From Pleodorina starrii (taxonomy: Eukaryota > Chlorophyta > Chlorophyceae > Chlamydomonadales > Volvocaceae), in assembly GCA_030267565.1 (NCBI GenBank), contig BRXU01000003.1, positions 1,410,001 to 1,474,000 on the forward strand: 64,000 nt of DNA, given 5' to 3'. A program made the translations under genes and the position numbers. A model generated the notes under the pieces. That model was not told where the DNA came from, searched no databases, and saw only the letters and a program-made list of their open reading frames with translations. Below are positions 22,323 through 30,891 of this stretch, in pieces. Positions within the stretch are counted from its first letter, which is position 1. Every line of letters begins with the position of its first letter.

Positions 22323-22745
22323 GACCACCACACCTGGCTGCAGCCACCAAAAAATAAATAAAGTCCCAACGTTACGTTGTACAACGCGCCTCGCCTCCAG
22401 CGGGGGAGGTCCGCACCTGCCTGTCAAAGTGTCAACCCTTCCTGGTTCCTGCCCGCATCCTCCGATGTGTTATGTCGTGACAGCGCGACGCAAGGGGAAG
22501 ATGGGAGGCAGCGGGTAACCACGCGGTCAAAGCGGCGCGCCGCGGCCACTGCCTCACCCCACAAGCCGCCAAAGCCAGGCATCGCCCCGCCAGGTAAACC
22601 CTAAGCCATGCACACGGCCGACACCGCGGCCAGAACCCACATGAAGTACACACATACCGTACATATCGCCTCCGGTGCAGTGCACGGCCAGCTGGCCCGT
22701 TGGCTCCACACTTCTTCAGTCTGGAGCCCCCACTGTAACAACCAC

Positions 22746-22789
22746 ACACATATACACATACATATACATATACACATACATATATACTG
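22746..22789. repeat. CA/TA-rich microsatellite
   Basis: A run of CACATATACA and CATATA units. Confidence 0.9.
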
Positions 22790-23049
22790 ATTTACTTACA
22801 TGCACCGCACGCGTTACTGTATACGTATGGTTGCGCACACCTATCCTGCATGTGTATCCTGCATGTGCCAGGCGTGACCGATGGAAATGTACGGCACTGT
22901 ACTGCAGGCAAAGCCGGCCAGCTCTGGAGGCCTGGCGATGGCGATGGCTATCGAGGAACGGAAGGAAGCGCCACCCGCCACACCAGCCCAGCCCCAACCC
23001 AGTCCCGTCGGTACGCGGCCTGCCAGGCCCCTTCAGGCCCGCGTTCGAC

Positions 23050-23108
23050 ACCTAGCTAGCCAGCTAGCTAGCTATCTAGCTAGCTAGCTAGATAGCTAGA
23101 TAGCTAGC
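23050..23108. repeat. (TAGC)n microsatellite
   Basis: TAGC/TAGA/TATC tetranucleotides end right at the stop codon (TAG, 23111-23113) of the HMG-box half-exon. Confidence 0.95.
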
Positions 23109-23110
23109 TA

Positions 23111-23286
23111 CTAGGTGGCGCTGGTGGATGGCCCCCTCTGTTGTTGTGTTGCGGTGTAAGCCCTCAAGGCTGCGTCGTAGCGAGCCCGGTCCTCTGCGGC
23201 CATTTGTTCGTACGGCACCTTGTCCTCCGGGCACAGCGCGTGCCACTGCTGTCCGAGCAGCTTGCTGACGTCACCGAAGGCGGCGC
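23111..23286 (-). pseudogene. Orphan exon: C-terminal half of an HMG box
   Basis: The minus-strand frame after a good acceptor (CCCCGCAG at 23287-23294) encodes FGDVSKLLGQQWHALCPED, then KVPYEQMAAEDRARYDAAL, then a short tail and TAG. This matches helices 2-3 of an HMG box, with the W and the K-x-P-Y/E-x-x-A pattern. The exon begins in phase +2, so an upstream exon should carry helix 1, but I find no such sequence between here and 26.5 kb. It may be a decayed fragment or the last exon of a gene whose first half I cannot see. A type III module lies 72 nt upstream of the acceptor. Confidence 0.6.
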
Positions 23287-23357
23287 CTGCGGGGGTGGTG
23301 GGCGGTGTGGGTGGAGGGGGCGGCGTGGAAGCGAGCGGAGGGGAGGGGAGGGGAGGG

Positions 23358-23385
23358 GTAAAAAGAAGATACCGCAGCGACGGGG
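23358..23385 (-). repeat. Type III intronic module
   Basis: Sense GCGGTATCTTCTTTTTACC followed by CCTCCCC, just upstream of the HMG-box half-exon acceptor. It is nearly identical to the copy at 60730. Confidence 0.85.
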
Positions 23386-23579
23386 AGGGGAGGGGAGTTG
23401 GGCTGCTGCGGAAGGGAGTGGAGAGGTACAACTGGACAACCAACGGCGCGTCCCCATCTCAGCGCACACATATACATGCATACATAGATTACATACATTT
23501 GTACATATGTATACATAGGTACATGCACGCCTCCGAACAGACGCACACGGACACTTGAAAGCACTTGAAAGGACAGGTG

Positions 23580-23716
23580 ATGCGGCGACGCCGCCGCCGC
23601 CGCCGCCACCACCACCACCACCACCACCGCCACCGCCGCCGCCGCCACCACCACCCTCCTCCACCGCCGCCACCACCGCCGCCACTACCACCGCCGCCAC
23701 CGCCGCCACCGCGACG
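23580..23716. repeat. CCG/CAC trinucleotide tract
   Basis: An imperfect mixture of CCG and CAC/ACC triplets. It yields long poly-Pro, poly-His, poly-Gly or poly-Arg frames in all directions that are not evidence of coding. Confidence 0.9.
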
Positions 23717-25831
23717 CACCCGGGTTATCCTGCCTGACACTCCGTCGGTTGGTCCGATTGAAGTGAATGAACACGGAGCTGCTCCGCCTCGGTCGCGGAG
23801 GACACTCGGACCCCCGGCCCTCCGCCGCCGCCGTCGCCGCCGCCACCTCCCAACGCCCACAGCTGCCGCGCCTGCCCGCTGCCCCGCTGCCGCCGCTCCC
23901 ACTCCCGCCACCGCCGCCGCACCATGGCCTCCGCTCCGAAGCCGAGGACCTGGGCGCGCGGGCGACTGCGCCCGCGGCAGCGGCCCCCGGCTCTGTGGCT
24001 TGGTCGCGATCGTGGCTGAGGCTGTGGCTGTGGCTCTGGTTCTGGGTGTGGCTGTGTGTGGGCTCCAGCTGCTGAGCGGCAAACTGCATCTCCTCCTCCT
24101 CCTGCTGCTGCTCCGCGGGCAGCCAAAGGCCGCCTTCCGCCGAGGCAGGAGTCGCCTGTCTGCTGGGTGGGGGCGGACCGGCGGCGGCAGTCCACTCCCG
24201 CTGTGTGTGTGTCCCCCTCCTCCCCCTCCTCCTCCCCCGCAGCAGCAGCAGCAAATGCAGCAAACGCAGCAGTAGCGCCCTGGCGGTAGCGAGCGCCGTC
24301 AAGATCAGCGCCAGGTGCGTCTCTAGGTTGCTGTCCCGGGTGAACAGCCAGGGCGGCAGGGCCAGGGCCAGGGCCAGGGCCTGAGGGTGCGCGGCGTGAG
24401 GTGGTGGGTGGTGGGTAGCGGTTGCAGGTGCGGGTGGTGGGTGGCAGGTGGGTGGCAAGGGAAAGAAGAAAGACACGTCGACGGTACCGCCACACCCGGG
24501 TACCTCCCGGGTACACCCCCCCTCCCCGCCCCCGCTCCTCCTACTCCTCCCCTCGGGGGTGTGGTAGTCCACGTGCCCACCTGCGGTCCGTCCGGGTGTC
24601 CGTGCAGTTCGTAGTTCTTGCGGGACACCTCGTCCGTCAGCGCCTGGTAGGCCTTGGTGATGTACTCGGCGAAGTAGGCGTGGGCGCGGGGGTCGGGGTT
24701 CTGAGGACAGGACAGGGCGGGGCAGGGGGAGGGAAGGGAAGGGAAGGGATGGGTGATGGCCTCCTCGCACAGCCTTCGCCAACCGCGCCGTGCTGCCGCG
24801 TCCCCACGTCCCCACGTCCCCACGTCCCCAGCTCCCCAGCTCCCCACCTTGTCCGGGTGGTATCGGAGCGCCGTTGTGCGGAAGGCCCTCTTGATCCCCG
24901 CCGGGGAGGCGCCCGGCGGCAGACCCAGGATTTGGAGCGGCTCGAACGGCTCCACCTCCTGCGGCGAACCACCGTCTCGCGCGTGAGGTGAGGTGAGGTG
25001 ACGTGAGGCGAACAGCAGTGGCGGATGGGCGAATGGGTGTCGCGGCGGCAGGCCCCACTTCACTCACCTGGCGGGAGACGTTGATGTACTGCAGCAGTAC
25101 ACCCCGCAGGAGCCACAGCGCCAGAAGGATCAGGTTGCCTGGTGGCGTTTGCGGCGTTCGCGAAATCGTTCGGGAAGGAAGAACCATTTTGCGACGAAAC
25201 GTGACGGCGACAGGATGAGAGAGGGGCGGCGGGAGGCGGCGAGTAACGGGGAGGTGGCGGCAAGCAACGAATCAACAAGGAGAGCGGCTGGGTGTCGGAA
25301 GGCAAGGCATGTCCACTTTGCACGGGGGAGGCGTCGGGCGGCAGGGGCGTGTGTTTTGGGAAGGGCGCGATGTGGGATAGCTGGGTTGGTGGCTGGCAAT
25401 GCGGCCGGCCCGGAGGGCCTTTTGCGCCCCTCGGGATTGCTCGTCGTGACGGGGGCGGAAGCGCCAGACGCGTCGGTTCGGAAGTCAGACCTTACACGCC
25501 CTTCGCCAAACAAGATAGGTAGAGCCAGTTAAGAAAACGCACCCTTATTGAAGAGCTTGCGGAGGACGCGTCTGATGGGGCCTGCCTTCTGCTGTCCCTG
25601 TTGAAGCATTGCATGCGGATGTTGTGCACCTGATGACTTGGCTGTGTCGCGTCGAACAGCCGGAATACAAAAAATTTAATGTCATCAGTAGTCACTAACC
25701 TGGAAGCATGTTTGGACCACAGCCTTCTTCGGGCCAACACAAAGGACATGGTGGATGCTGAAGAGGATGAGGAACAACGAGTACACGCTCAGCGCGAGAA
25801 TCGCGGGCAGTTTTTCTGTATGGTTAGCCAT
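23685..25831 (-). CDS. Truncated tandem paralogue of SEC63 (membrane segments + J domain)
   Basis: Exons copy the first six of SEC63 with identical phases and nearly identical lengths: 25831-25700 ([20 protein letters not shown]), 25597-25543, 25138-25068 ([20 protein letters not shown]), 24958-24848, 24700-24581, and 24380 to a stop at 23685, giving about 394 residues if the last exon is read to its stop. The J domain keeps HPD (LRYHPDK) and the flanking helices. The sixth exon retains only PPWLFTRDS and then becomes a Leu/Ala-rich segment and a Gln/Ser/Gly-rich low-complexity tail with no Sec63 (Brl) domain. It could be an ER-anchored J-protein able to stimulate BiP without binding Sec61, or a decaying duplicate. 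Exon 5 is identical to SEC63 exon 5, whereas the other exons have diverged. Terminal exon structure is uncertain. Confidence 0.75.
24559..24706 (-). other. 148-bp tract identical to SEC63 17925-18072
   Basis: This covers all of exon 5 plus about 22 bp of one intron edge and 6 bp of the other. Not one difference is seen, while flanking exons of the two genes differ at many codons. It looks like a gene-conversion tract. Confidence 0.85.
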
Positions 25832-26546
25832 CTTTGGCAAGTATATTTACGTGTGGCCACAGTCACGACCGAGAAAGCCTTCGCGTCGAACCATAGTTTG
25901 GCGACCGCTGGCGTGGCTTGGCGCCCTTCGGAACACCTCGGAGCATTCCGGGCCAAGAATTCTGCAAAAGTGCCATCTGTTTTGGACCACCATTTATGCG
26001 GTGGATGACAAATGGAATGGAATCCCTCGCCATAAGAATGTACGGCGATGGTTTTGCCGTCGAACGCGTTCGAAACCGCTTGAGAACGGCCCATCGGCCC
26101 ACCAGTCCTGCACGGTGCACGGCAATTTGCACAGCTCAACGGTCACATCACCTTCACCATTTTCCGCATTTTAGGACGTTGTGGTGTTGGTAGGGGTTGG
26201 CGGCCGCGCACCGCATCCTCCCGCCCCTCTACCCACCTACACAACCCTCAACAAAGCGCCTCCGCTCCTCCCCCCGCCTTGTCCTCACCCCCCTCTTTAT
26301 CCGTCCCTTGCCCCCCACCCTCATTCCTCGCGAAATCAATAGTACGAATGGACCCAACACACCCCAAGTGTGCAACCTTGGCTGCATGCCTTCCCGTCCG
26401 CGCCCCCCCTCCCTCCCGGCCCCCCCTCCAGAAGTTCAGATGCACTTGCGTCCGCTGAAAAGCACCGGAAACAGCAAAAAAACAAACAGGCGTAGAGACC
26501 CGACATCAAAAGGACGGGAGGGGAAGGGAAGGGACAAGGGAGGGGA
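25832..26546. other. Spacer between SEC63 paralogue and retrotransposon array
   Basis: Upstream region of the paralogue, without a supported gene. The last five bases (26542-26546, GGGGA) are the left copy of the retrotransposon target-site duplication. Confidence 0.55.
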
Positions 26547-26947
26547 TGTAAGAGGGGATTCCGGACTTAGCGCGACGCGCGGGTCCGACCCGTTGGTCAC
26601 GTAACAACGTGAACCTTCAAAGTAACAGAATCAGACATATTAATAATAAATATTAATACAGTCCAAAGACTAGTGTGGTGTGTCACTAGTTGGAGGAGTT
26701 CTCAGAGAGAACACAGAAGATACTTGATCTGTCGTATCACGATACGGCACGCGGCTTGGCGAGGGCCGTGAAGTAGAAAAGCTCGTCGGGCTAGGGCATG
26801 GTGCCATTGCTTACACACTGCGGTCCAGGTTCAATACCTGGCTAGGCCCATACTTCCGTTTACATCTCACTCGCTTAAGGTATAAAGGTCCACGCTTCCG
26901 CACAGGTCTGCCACTCGGCAGACTAAGATAGAATCTCATTCATTACA
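26547..26947 (+). repeat. LTR 1 (5' LTR of copy A)
   Basis: 401 bp, TG...CA. It contains a TATA box (GGTATAAAGG near 26878-26888) and a tRNA-like segment at about 26787-26851. It differs from LTRs 2 and 3 at two sites I can see (ACTTAGCG against ACTAAGCG; AAAGGTCC against AAAGATCC). Confidence 0.95.
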
Positions 26948-26962
26948 TTGGTATCGAGACCA
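26948..26962 (+). other. Primer-binding site of copy A
   Basis: TTGGTATCGAGACCA directly follows the 5' LTR. A plant-type PBS matching initiator tRNA-Met begins TGGTATC, so this is a plausible variant. The same string follows the TRIM LTRs on the other strand. Confidence 0.75.
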
Positions 26963-26964
26963 AA

Positions 26965-27010
26965 CGGGTCGGACCCGCGCGTCGCGCTAAGTCCGGAATC
27001 CCCTCTTACA
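26965..27010 (-). repeat. Inverted 46-bp copy of the LTR start
   Basis: It is the exact reverse complement of LTR 1 positions 26547-26592, lying only 17 bp beyond the 5' LTR. Copy B has the same piece at 35541-35586. Confidence 0.9.
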
Positions 27011-27014
27011 TTAA

Positions 27015-27494
27015 TGTAGTGCTTGGGCGGAGCAAAGGCTACTCGAGTTGCTGTGCGACGCCTTTCTTAGGCTTTATGCTAGCCGACTGTACGGCACCTA
27101 TGACCTCGGCGTTACATTTCCCCCCCTCTGAAGGGAACGTCCTCGGTCCTCACTGCGTCCTCGCAGTGTCTGTGCACAGTCCACTCCGCCTTTCATCACC
27201 TTTGCATGCCTGGGGTCTTAGCCAGGTCTTCGGCATTGGGGTGGACAACTTCCCAAGTCAGGTCATGCCGCGGCATACATGCCTCTAGCCTTTATTTGCA
27301 AGGTTTTCTGGAGTGGAAGCCTCTCCGCGAGTACCAGGGATCGAACTGACGACCTCTGAGAGACTGTACGACAGTACTGGTCTCGATACCAATGTAGTGC
27401 TTGGGCGGAGCAAAGGCTACTCGAGTTGCTGTGCGACGCCTTTCTTAGGCTTTATGCTAGCCGACTGTACGGCACCTATGACCTCGGCGTTACA
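27015..27494 (-). mobile_element. TRIM-like mini-LTR element, antisense, unit 1 of copy A
   Basis: Two 102-bp LTRs (27015-27116 and 27393-27494; TGTA...TACA) flank a 276-bp interior. Read on the minus strand, the interior starts with PBS TTGGTATCGAGACCAG and ends with a polypurine tract (CAGAGGGGGGGAAA) before TGTAACGCC. There is no coding capacity. TTAA flanks both sides. Confidence 0.85.
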
Positions 27495-27498
27495 TTAA

Positions 27499-27978
27499 TG
27501 TAGTGCTTGGGCGGAGCAAAGGCTACTCGAGATGCTGTGCGACGCCTTTCTTAGGCTTTATGCTAGCCGATTGTACGGCACCTGTAACCTCGGCGTTACA
27601 TTCCCCCCCCTCTGAAGGGAACGTCCTCGGTCCTCACTGCGTCCTCGCAGTGTCTGTGCACAGTCCACTCCGCCTTTCATCACCTTTGCATGCCTGGGGT
27701 CATAGCCAGGTCTTCGGCATTGGGGTGGACAACTTCCCAAGTCAGGTCATGCCGCGGCATACATGCCTCTAGCCTTATTTTGCAAGGTTTTCTGGAGTGG
27801 AAGCCTCTCCGCGAGTACCAGGGATCGTACTGACGACCTCTGAGAGACTGTACGACAGTACTGGTCTCGATACCAATGTAGTGCTTGGGCGGAGCAAAGG
27901 CTACTCGAGATGCTGTGCGACGCCTTTCTTAGGCTTTATGCTAGCCGATTGTACGGCACCTGTAACCTCGGCGTTACA
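27499..27978 (-). mobile_element. TRIM-like mini-LTR element, antisense, unit 2 of copy A
   Basis: LTRs at 27499-27600 and 27877-27978, the same structure as unit 1 with a few substitutions (GAGATGCTG, GCCGATTGTACGG). It is followed by a leftover polypurine/polypyrimidine piece and then the duplicated pol segment. Confidence 0.85.
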
Positions 27979-27990
27979 TTCCCCCCCCTC

Positions 27991-28560
27991 TGATTTGCTT
28001 CCGCCACCGCCGCAAGGCGAATTTTCGGATCGTATGTTTTCGTTGGATGAATTTCGACGGATTGAGGGTGAACTGGAGAAGAAGTTCACATACGATGCCG
28101 CGGCGAACAATGACGGCAGCAATAGCTTGTGTAACCGCTTTGCCTGTCCTGAACGTTCCTTCTTCGACCAAGATGTCTCGGGGGAAATCGTTTGGGCTCA
28201 CCCTCCCTATACTCAAATCCGGGAATGGCAGCAGCATTACACCAAGTGCAAAGCAAAAGCACCGAGCAGTACGGCAGCGATGTTTGTCGCGCCTCAATGG
28301 CCGCATGTTGAGCAATTTTTTCGAGCAGCGGGATATAGGCTTTATAAAACCTACGCTCCGGGCTCAAAGTTGCTTTCGGTTCCTGACGCAGAGGGAGTGC
28401 GAAAGGAATTGCCAGAAAGCTTATGGCCGATTCAACTCTGGTGGGATCCACCAACCGAATCAGCGAAGCTCAACGTACTGCGACCAGGAAGCTCTTACAC
28501 AATGACTTTCGACGGATACGCGGAAGCAAAACCCGTAAATATTCTCGTCGACAGCGGTGC
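27991..28560 (+). repeat. Duplicate of the pol 5' segment upstream of gag (copy A)
   Basis: 570 bp identical to 30957-31526 as far as I can read. It encodes the Dam-like domain up to the protease DSGA, then breaks at GACAGCGGTGC and runs to a stop at 28589-28591. It cannot give a full protease. Confidence 0.9.
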
Positions 28561-30614
28561 GGACAGCGGTGCGACAGCGGAGCGGGGCTGAGGTCGCCGA
28601 CCTCAACCCCGCTCCGGTGAGGCCCATCAAAAAGAAGAAGGGCAAAAAGCAGATCAAAAAGCAAACCATTGGTTCGCTTTACGCTAAGACCCGAGCGAGG
28701 GTCAAGTCCAGTCGCGTGATCGCCGACGATCACAAGCATAGTCCCGCTAGGCGGGCCAAAGCCGTTCCTAAGAAACATATTCGCTTCTCTGATGATGGCA
28801 ATATTCTTTCGGACGACCCACAGGAGGCCTCCGAGTTGGCCAACGCTGTTAAGGAGCTCGGCCTGGCCGATAACCAGGCCGCTGAGGGTCAGGAGACCCA
28901 CACCGTCGCTGAGCTCATGGCGATGGTGAAGAAGCTCCTCGTGCAGCAGGACAACAATGCCAGGGAGATCAAGAAGCTGAAGGAGAAGCGGCGCAAGGAC
29001 GCCGAAGCCCGCCAGCGCTGCAAGCGCAAGGCGGACAAGTCGGCTCCAACTACCTCGGCATCAGCCTCGTCCATCGTGTCGGACTCCGCTGAGACCGCCA
29101 GCAGCTCGTCCTCGTCGCAGGACGGCAAGGCCAAGCGCTCCCAGAAGGAGCGGCGCAAGGCTTCGAAGCTGGCCAAGCGGGCGCAGCGGCAGGCGGAGCG
29201 CGAGTTCGACGCGCTGCTGAAGGACCAGCAGGCATGGAACGCGGGGCCGGGCCAGGAGGAGGCTCGCCGCCGGGCGGCGAGCCCAGCTCGCCGCCAGGGC
29301 GGGAGCGACCGCGGGGAGCAGCTTCCCGACGGACAGCAGCCGGCCGGCAACAACGTGCAGCAGCCGCCCCAGAACGCAGCGCCCAGCAACGGCGCCGCGG
29401 CTCAGGCGGGCGGCGTGCAGCAGCAGGCGGCTGCGGGCTCCCCCGGGGAGGGCTCCGCGCCCGAGCAGCCGCGGTACCCCACCACCCGCGGCCTGTACGC
29501 CGCCCAGATCAGGGAGATCCGTCCCCTCGCCGTCCGCGACATTTGGCGGATGGCCGACCTGCTGTACGACACGACGTTCAGCGACGCGTTCAGGTTGATC
29601 TGGGAATCGGTGGTGGAGGGACTCCGGCAGTCCGGCATCCACGGCAAGCCGGACGACGAGTTCGTTACCTGGGCACGCAAGGAGACGTTCCGGGCCCTGG
29701 ACAACCGGAAGCAGGCGCACCAGAGCGCACAGAGCGGCCCAGGGCCCAGCAACGGCGCTCCGCGGCCGGCCGTCTCTTACCTGCAGGCGGCCGCGGCGGC
29801 GAACCCGGACATGCCGCCGGCGGTGTTCTTCGAGCCCAGGTTGCAGCAGCAGCCACTGGAGCAGCAGCCGGCCGCGGGCCACGCCGCAGCTCCGGCGGCG
29901 CAGCTGCCGTTGCCGCCCAACTACGCCCAGGGGGCGGGGCGCGCCCAGGCTTCCGGCAACATGAACGGCACCCACAGTGAGGTGGGCTCGGGTCGAAAAT
30001 TGCCTGTCCCTGTTAAGTTCCACGGGAAAACCGACACGCACATCTCGTGCACACAGACATGGTTTGATTCCCTCGTTCAATACATGGAAACTAGCGGGCT
30101 GGCACCGACTCAGCACTTCGTTTTCTGGTTGACGGGAAAAGCGCAGGAGTGGGGCCAGGCATTACTAAAGTCGTACACCGACAAAAATGAGGTCCTCACT
30201 TTGCCTGCATTGCGTGCTGCATTCCTTTTGCAATATGGGGATGTGCGCCGTCATACCGAGCAAGAAGTGCGCGACCGTTTGTTTGCCGGGGAGCATAACA
30301 TGAAATCTAGCGAACGCGTGCAAGAGTACACGCAGCGTTTCCGCGATATTATTCGAGATGCGCGTAGCATGACGCAAGTAGAAATGGTCACTTGGTACGT
30401 GCACGGCCTTCCTCCGTCGATGCGCAAATGGTGCGCTACCGACGCAGCCGGTCGCGACTGGAAACGCCTGGATGACTTAATTGAGTTCGCCCTGGGACAG
30501 GAAATTCGGATGCGAGTTGCTAACTTGAAATCCGCGAACTTAAATTTTGTTTCCACCCCCCGTAACAAACTGTCCAAAAAAACAGGACCGCCAGCAAAAG
30601 CGGCCGCCAATTAA
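28557..30614 (+). CDS. gag: Retrotransposon gag (copy A)
   Basis: A 685-codon frame. The first part is highly charged and Lys/Gln-rich. The conserved gag domain lies at about 29995-30530 (VPVKFHGKTDTHISCTQTWF, FLLQYGDVRRHTEQEV, SERVQEYTQRFRDII, WYVHGLPPSMRKW), matching the retrotransposon-gag capsid family. The frame has no upstream ATG; the first in-frame ATG falls far inside (LMAMVKKLL, near 28917), so the authentic start seems to have been replaced by the upstream rearrangement, or initiation is non-AUG. It ends at a TAA before the zinc knuckle. Confidence 0.85.
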   Translation: MRTAVRQRSGAEVADLNPAPVRPIKKKKGKKQIKKQTIGSLYAKTRARVKSSRVIADDHKHSPARRAKAVPKKHIRFSDDGNILSDDPQEASELANAVKELGLADNQAAEGQETHTVAELMAMVKKLLVQQDNNAREIKKLKEKRRKDAEARQRCKRKADKSAPTTSASASSIVSDSAETASSSSSSQDGKAKRSQKERRKASKLAKRAQRQAEREFDALLKDQQAWNAGPGQEEARRRAASPARRQGGSDRGEQLPDGQQPAGNNVQQPPQNAAPSNGAAAQAGGVQQQAAAGSPGEGSAPEQPRYPTTRGLYAAQIREIRPLAVRDIWRMADLLYDTTFSDAFRLIWESVVEGLRQSGIHGKPDDEFVTWARKETFRALDNRKQAHQSAQSGPGPSNGAPRPAVSYLQAAAAANPDMPPAVFFEPRLQQQPLEQQPAAGHAAAPAAQLPLPPNYAQGAGRAQASGNMNGTHSEVGSGRKLPVPVKFHGKTDTHISCTQTWFDSLVQYMETSGLAPTQHFVFWLTGKAQEWGQALLKSYTDKNEVLTLPALRAAFLLQYGDVRRHTEQEVRDRLFAGEHNMKSSERVQEYTQRFRDIIRDARSMTQVEMVTWYVHGLPPSMRKWCATDAAGRDWKRLDDLIEFALGQEIRMRVANLKSANLNFVSTPRNKLSKKTGPPAKAAAN

Positions 30615-30834
30615 CTGCCGCGACTGTGGGCTCTTGAGAGATGACATCAAGGCCCATAAGGCGAGCGGCGAGTGCGACCGCGTTCTTCAAATCGCGGGCA
30701 AGCCGCCGCGGTTTAACCACAACGAGCGGAAGGGAGGCCGCGGTGGCGGCCGGTTCGGCAACGGGGGCGGGCGCGGTGGTGGCCGGGGAGGCCGAGGCCA
30801 GGGTCGGCAGGACCCATCCCAGATGCAGGAGTGA
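30547..30834 (+). CDS. Zinc-knuckle / RGG nucleocapsid frame (copy A)
   Basis: The +1 frame overlapping the gag 3' end encodes RPPINCRDCGLLRDDIKAHK followed by ASGEC, a Cys2-His-Cys zinc-knuckle-like motif, then a Gly/Arg (RGG) tail, and stops at TGA 30832-30834. It is presumably the nucleocapsid, reached from gag by +1 frameshifting near TCCAAAAAAACAGG or separated by an ancestral indel. Beyond the TGA the same frame stays open into pol. Confidence 0.7.
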   Translation: MFPPPVTNCPKKQDRQQKRPPINCRDCGLLRDDIKAHKASGECDRVLQIAGKPPRFNHNERKGGRGGGRFGNGGGRGGGRGGRGQGRQDPSQMQE

Positions 30835-30891
30835 GGGTCCGGCAAGCGTGAAGGGAGAGCGGCGGGTTCAGACGAACCTAAGCTTGCGGCG

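Larger units (their letters stand above)
21283..23110. other. Spacer upstream of SEC63
   Basis: No supported gene is visible. It holds the SEC63 promoter region, a CATACCCATACCC minisatellite, tandem AGAGCCCATC units, a CA/TA microsatellite and a TAGC microsatellite. No clear TATA box precedes ATG 21282. Confidence 0.5.

Noticed and set aside
23164..24082. Arg/Gly/Trp-rich minus-strand frames around the CCG/CAC tract
   Set aside because: Trinucleotide-repeat artefacts; only the frame continuous with SEC63-like exon 6 has support, and only near its start.
26787..26851. Functional tRNA gene in the LTR
   Set aside because: No normal anticodon arm and an imperfect acceptor stem; treated as tRNA-like only.
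27797..28591. Separate 264-codon gene upstream of gag
   Set aside because: It is a TRIM LTR fused to the duplicated pol segment and stops right after the protease motif; treated as a duplicated fragment.
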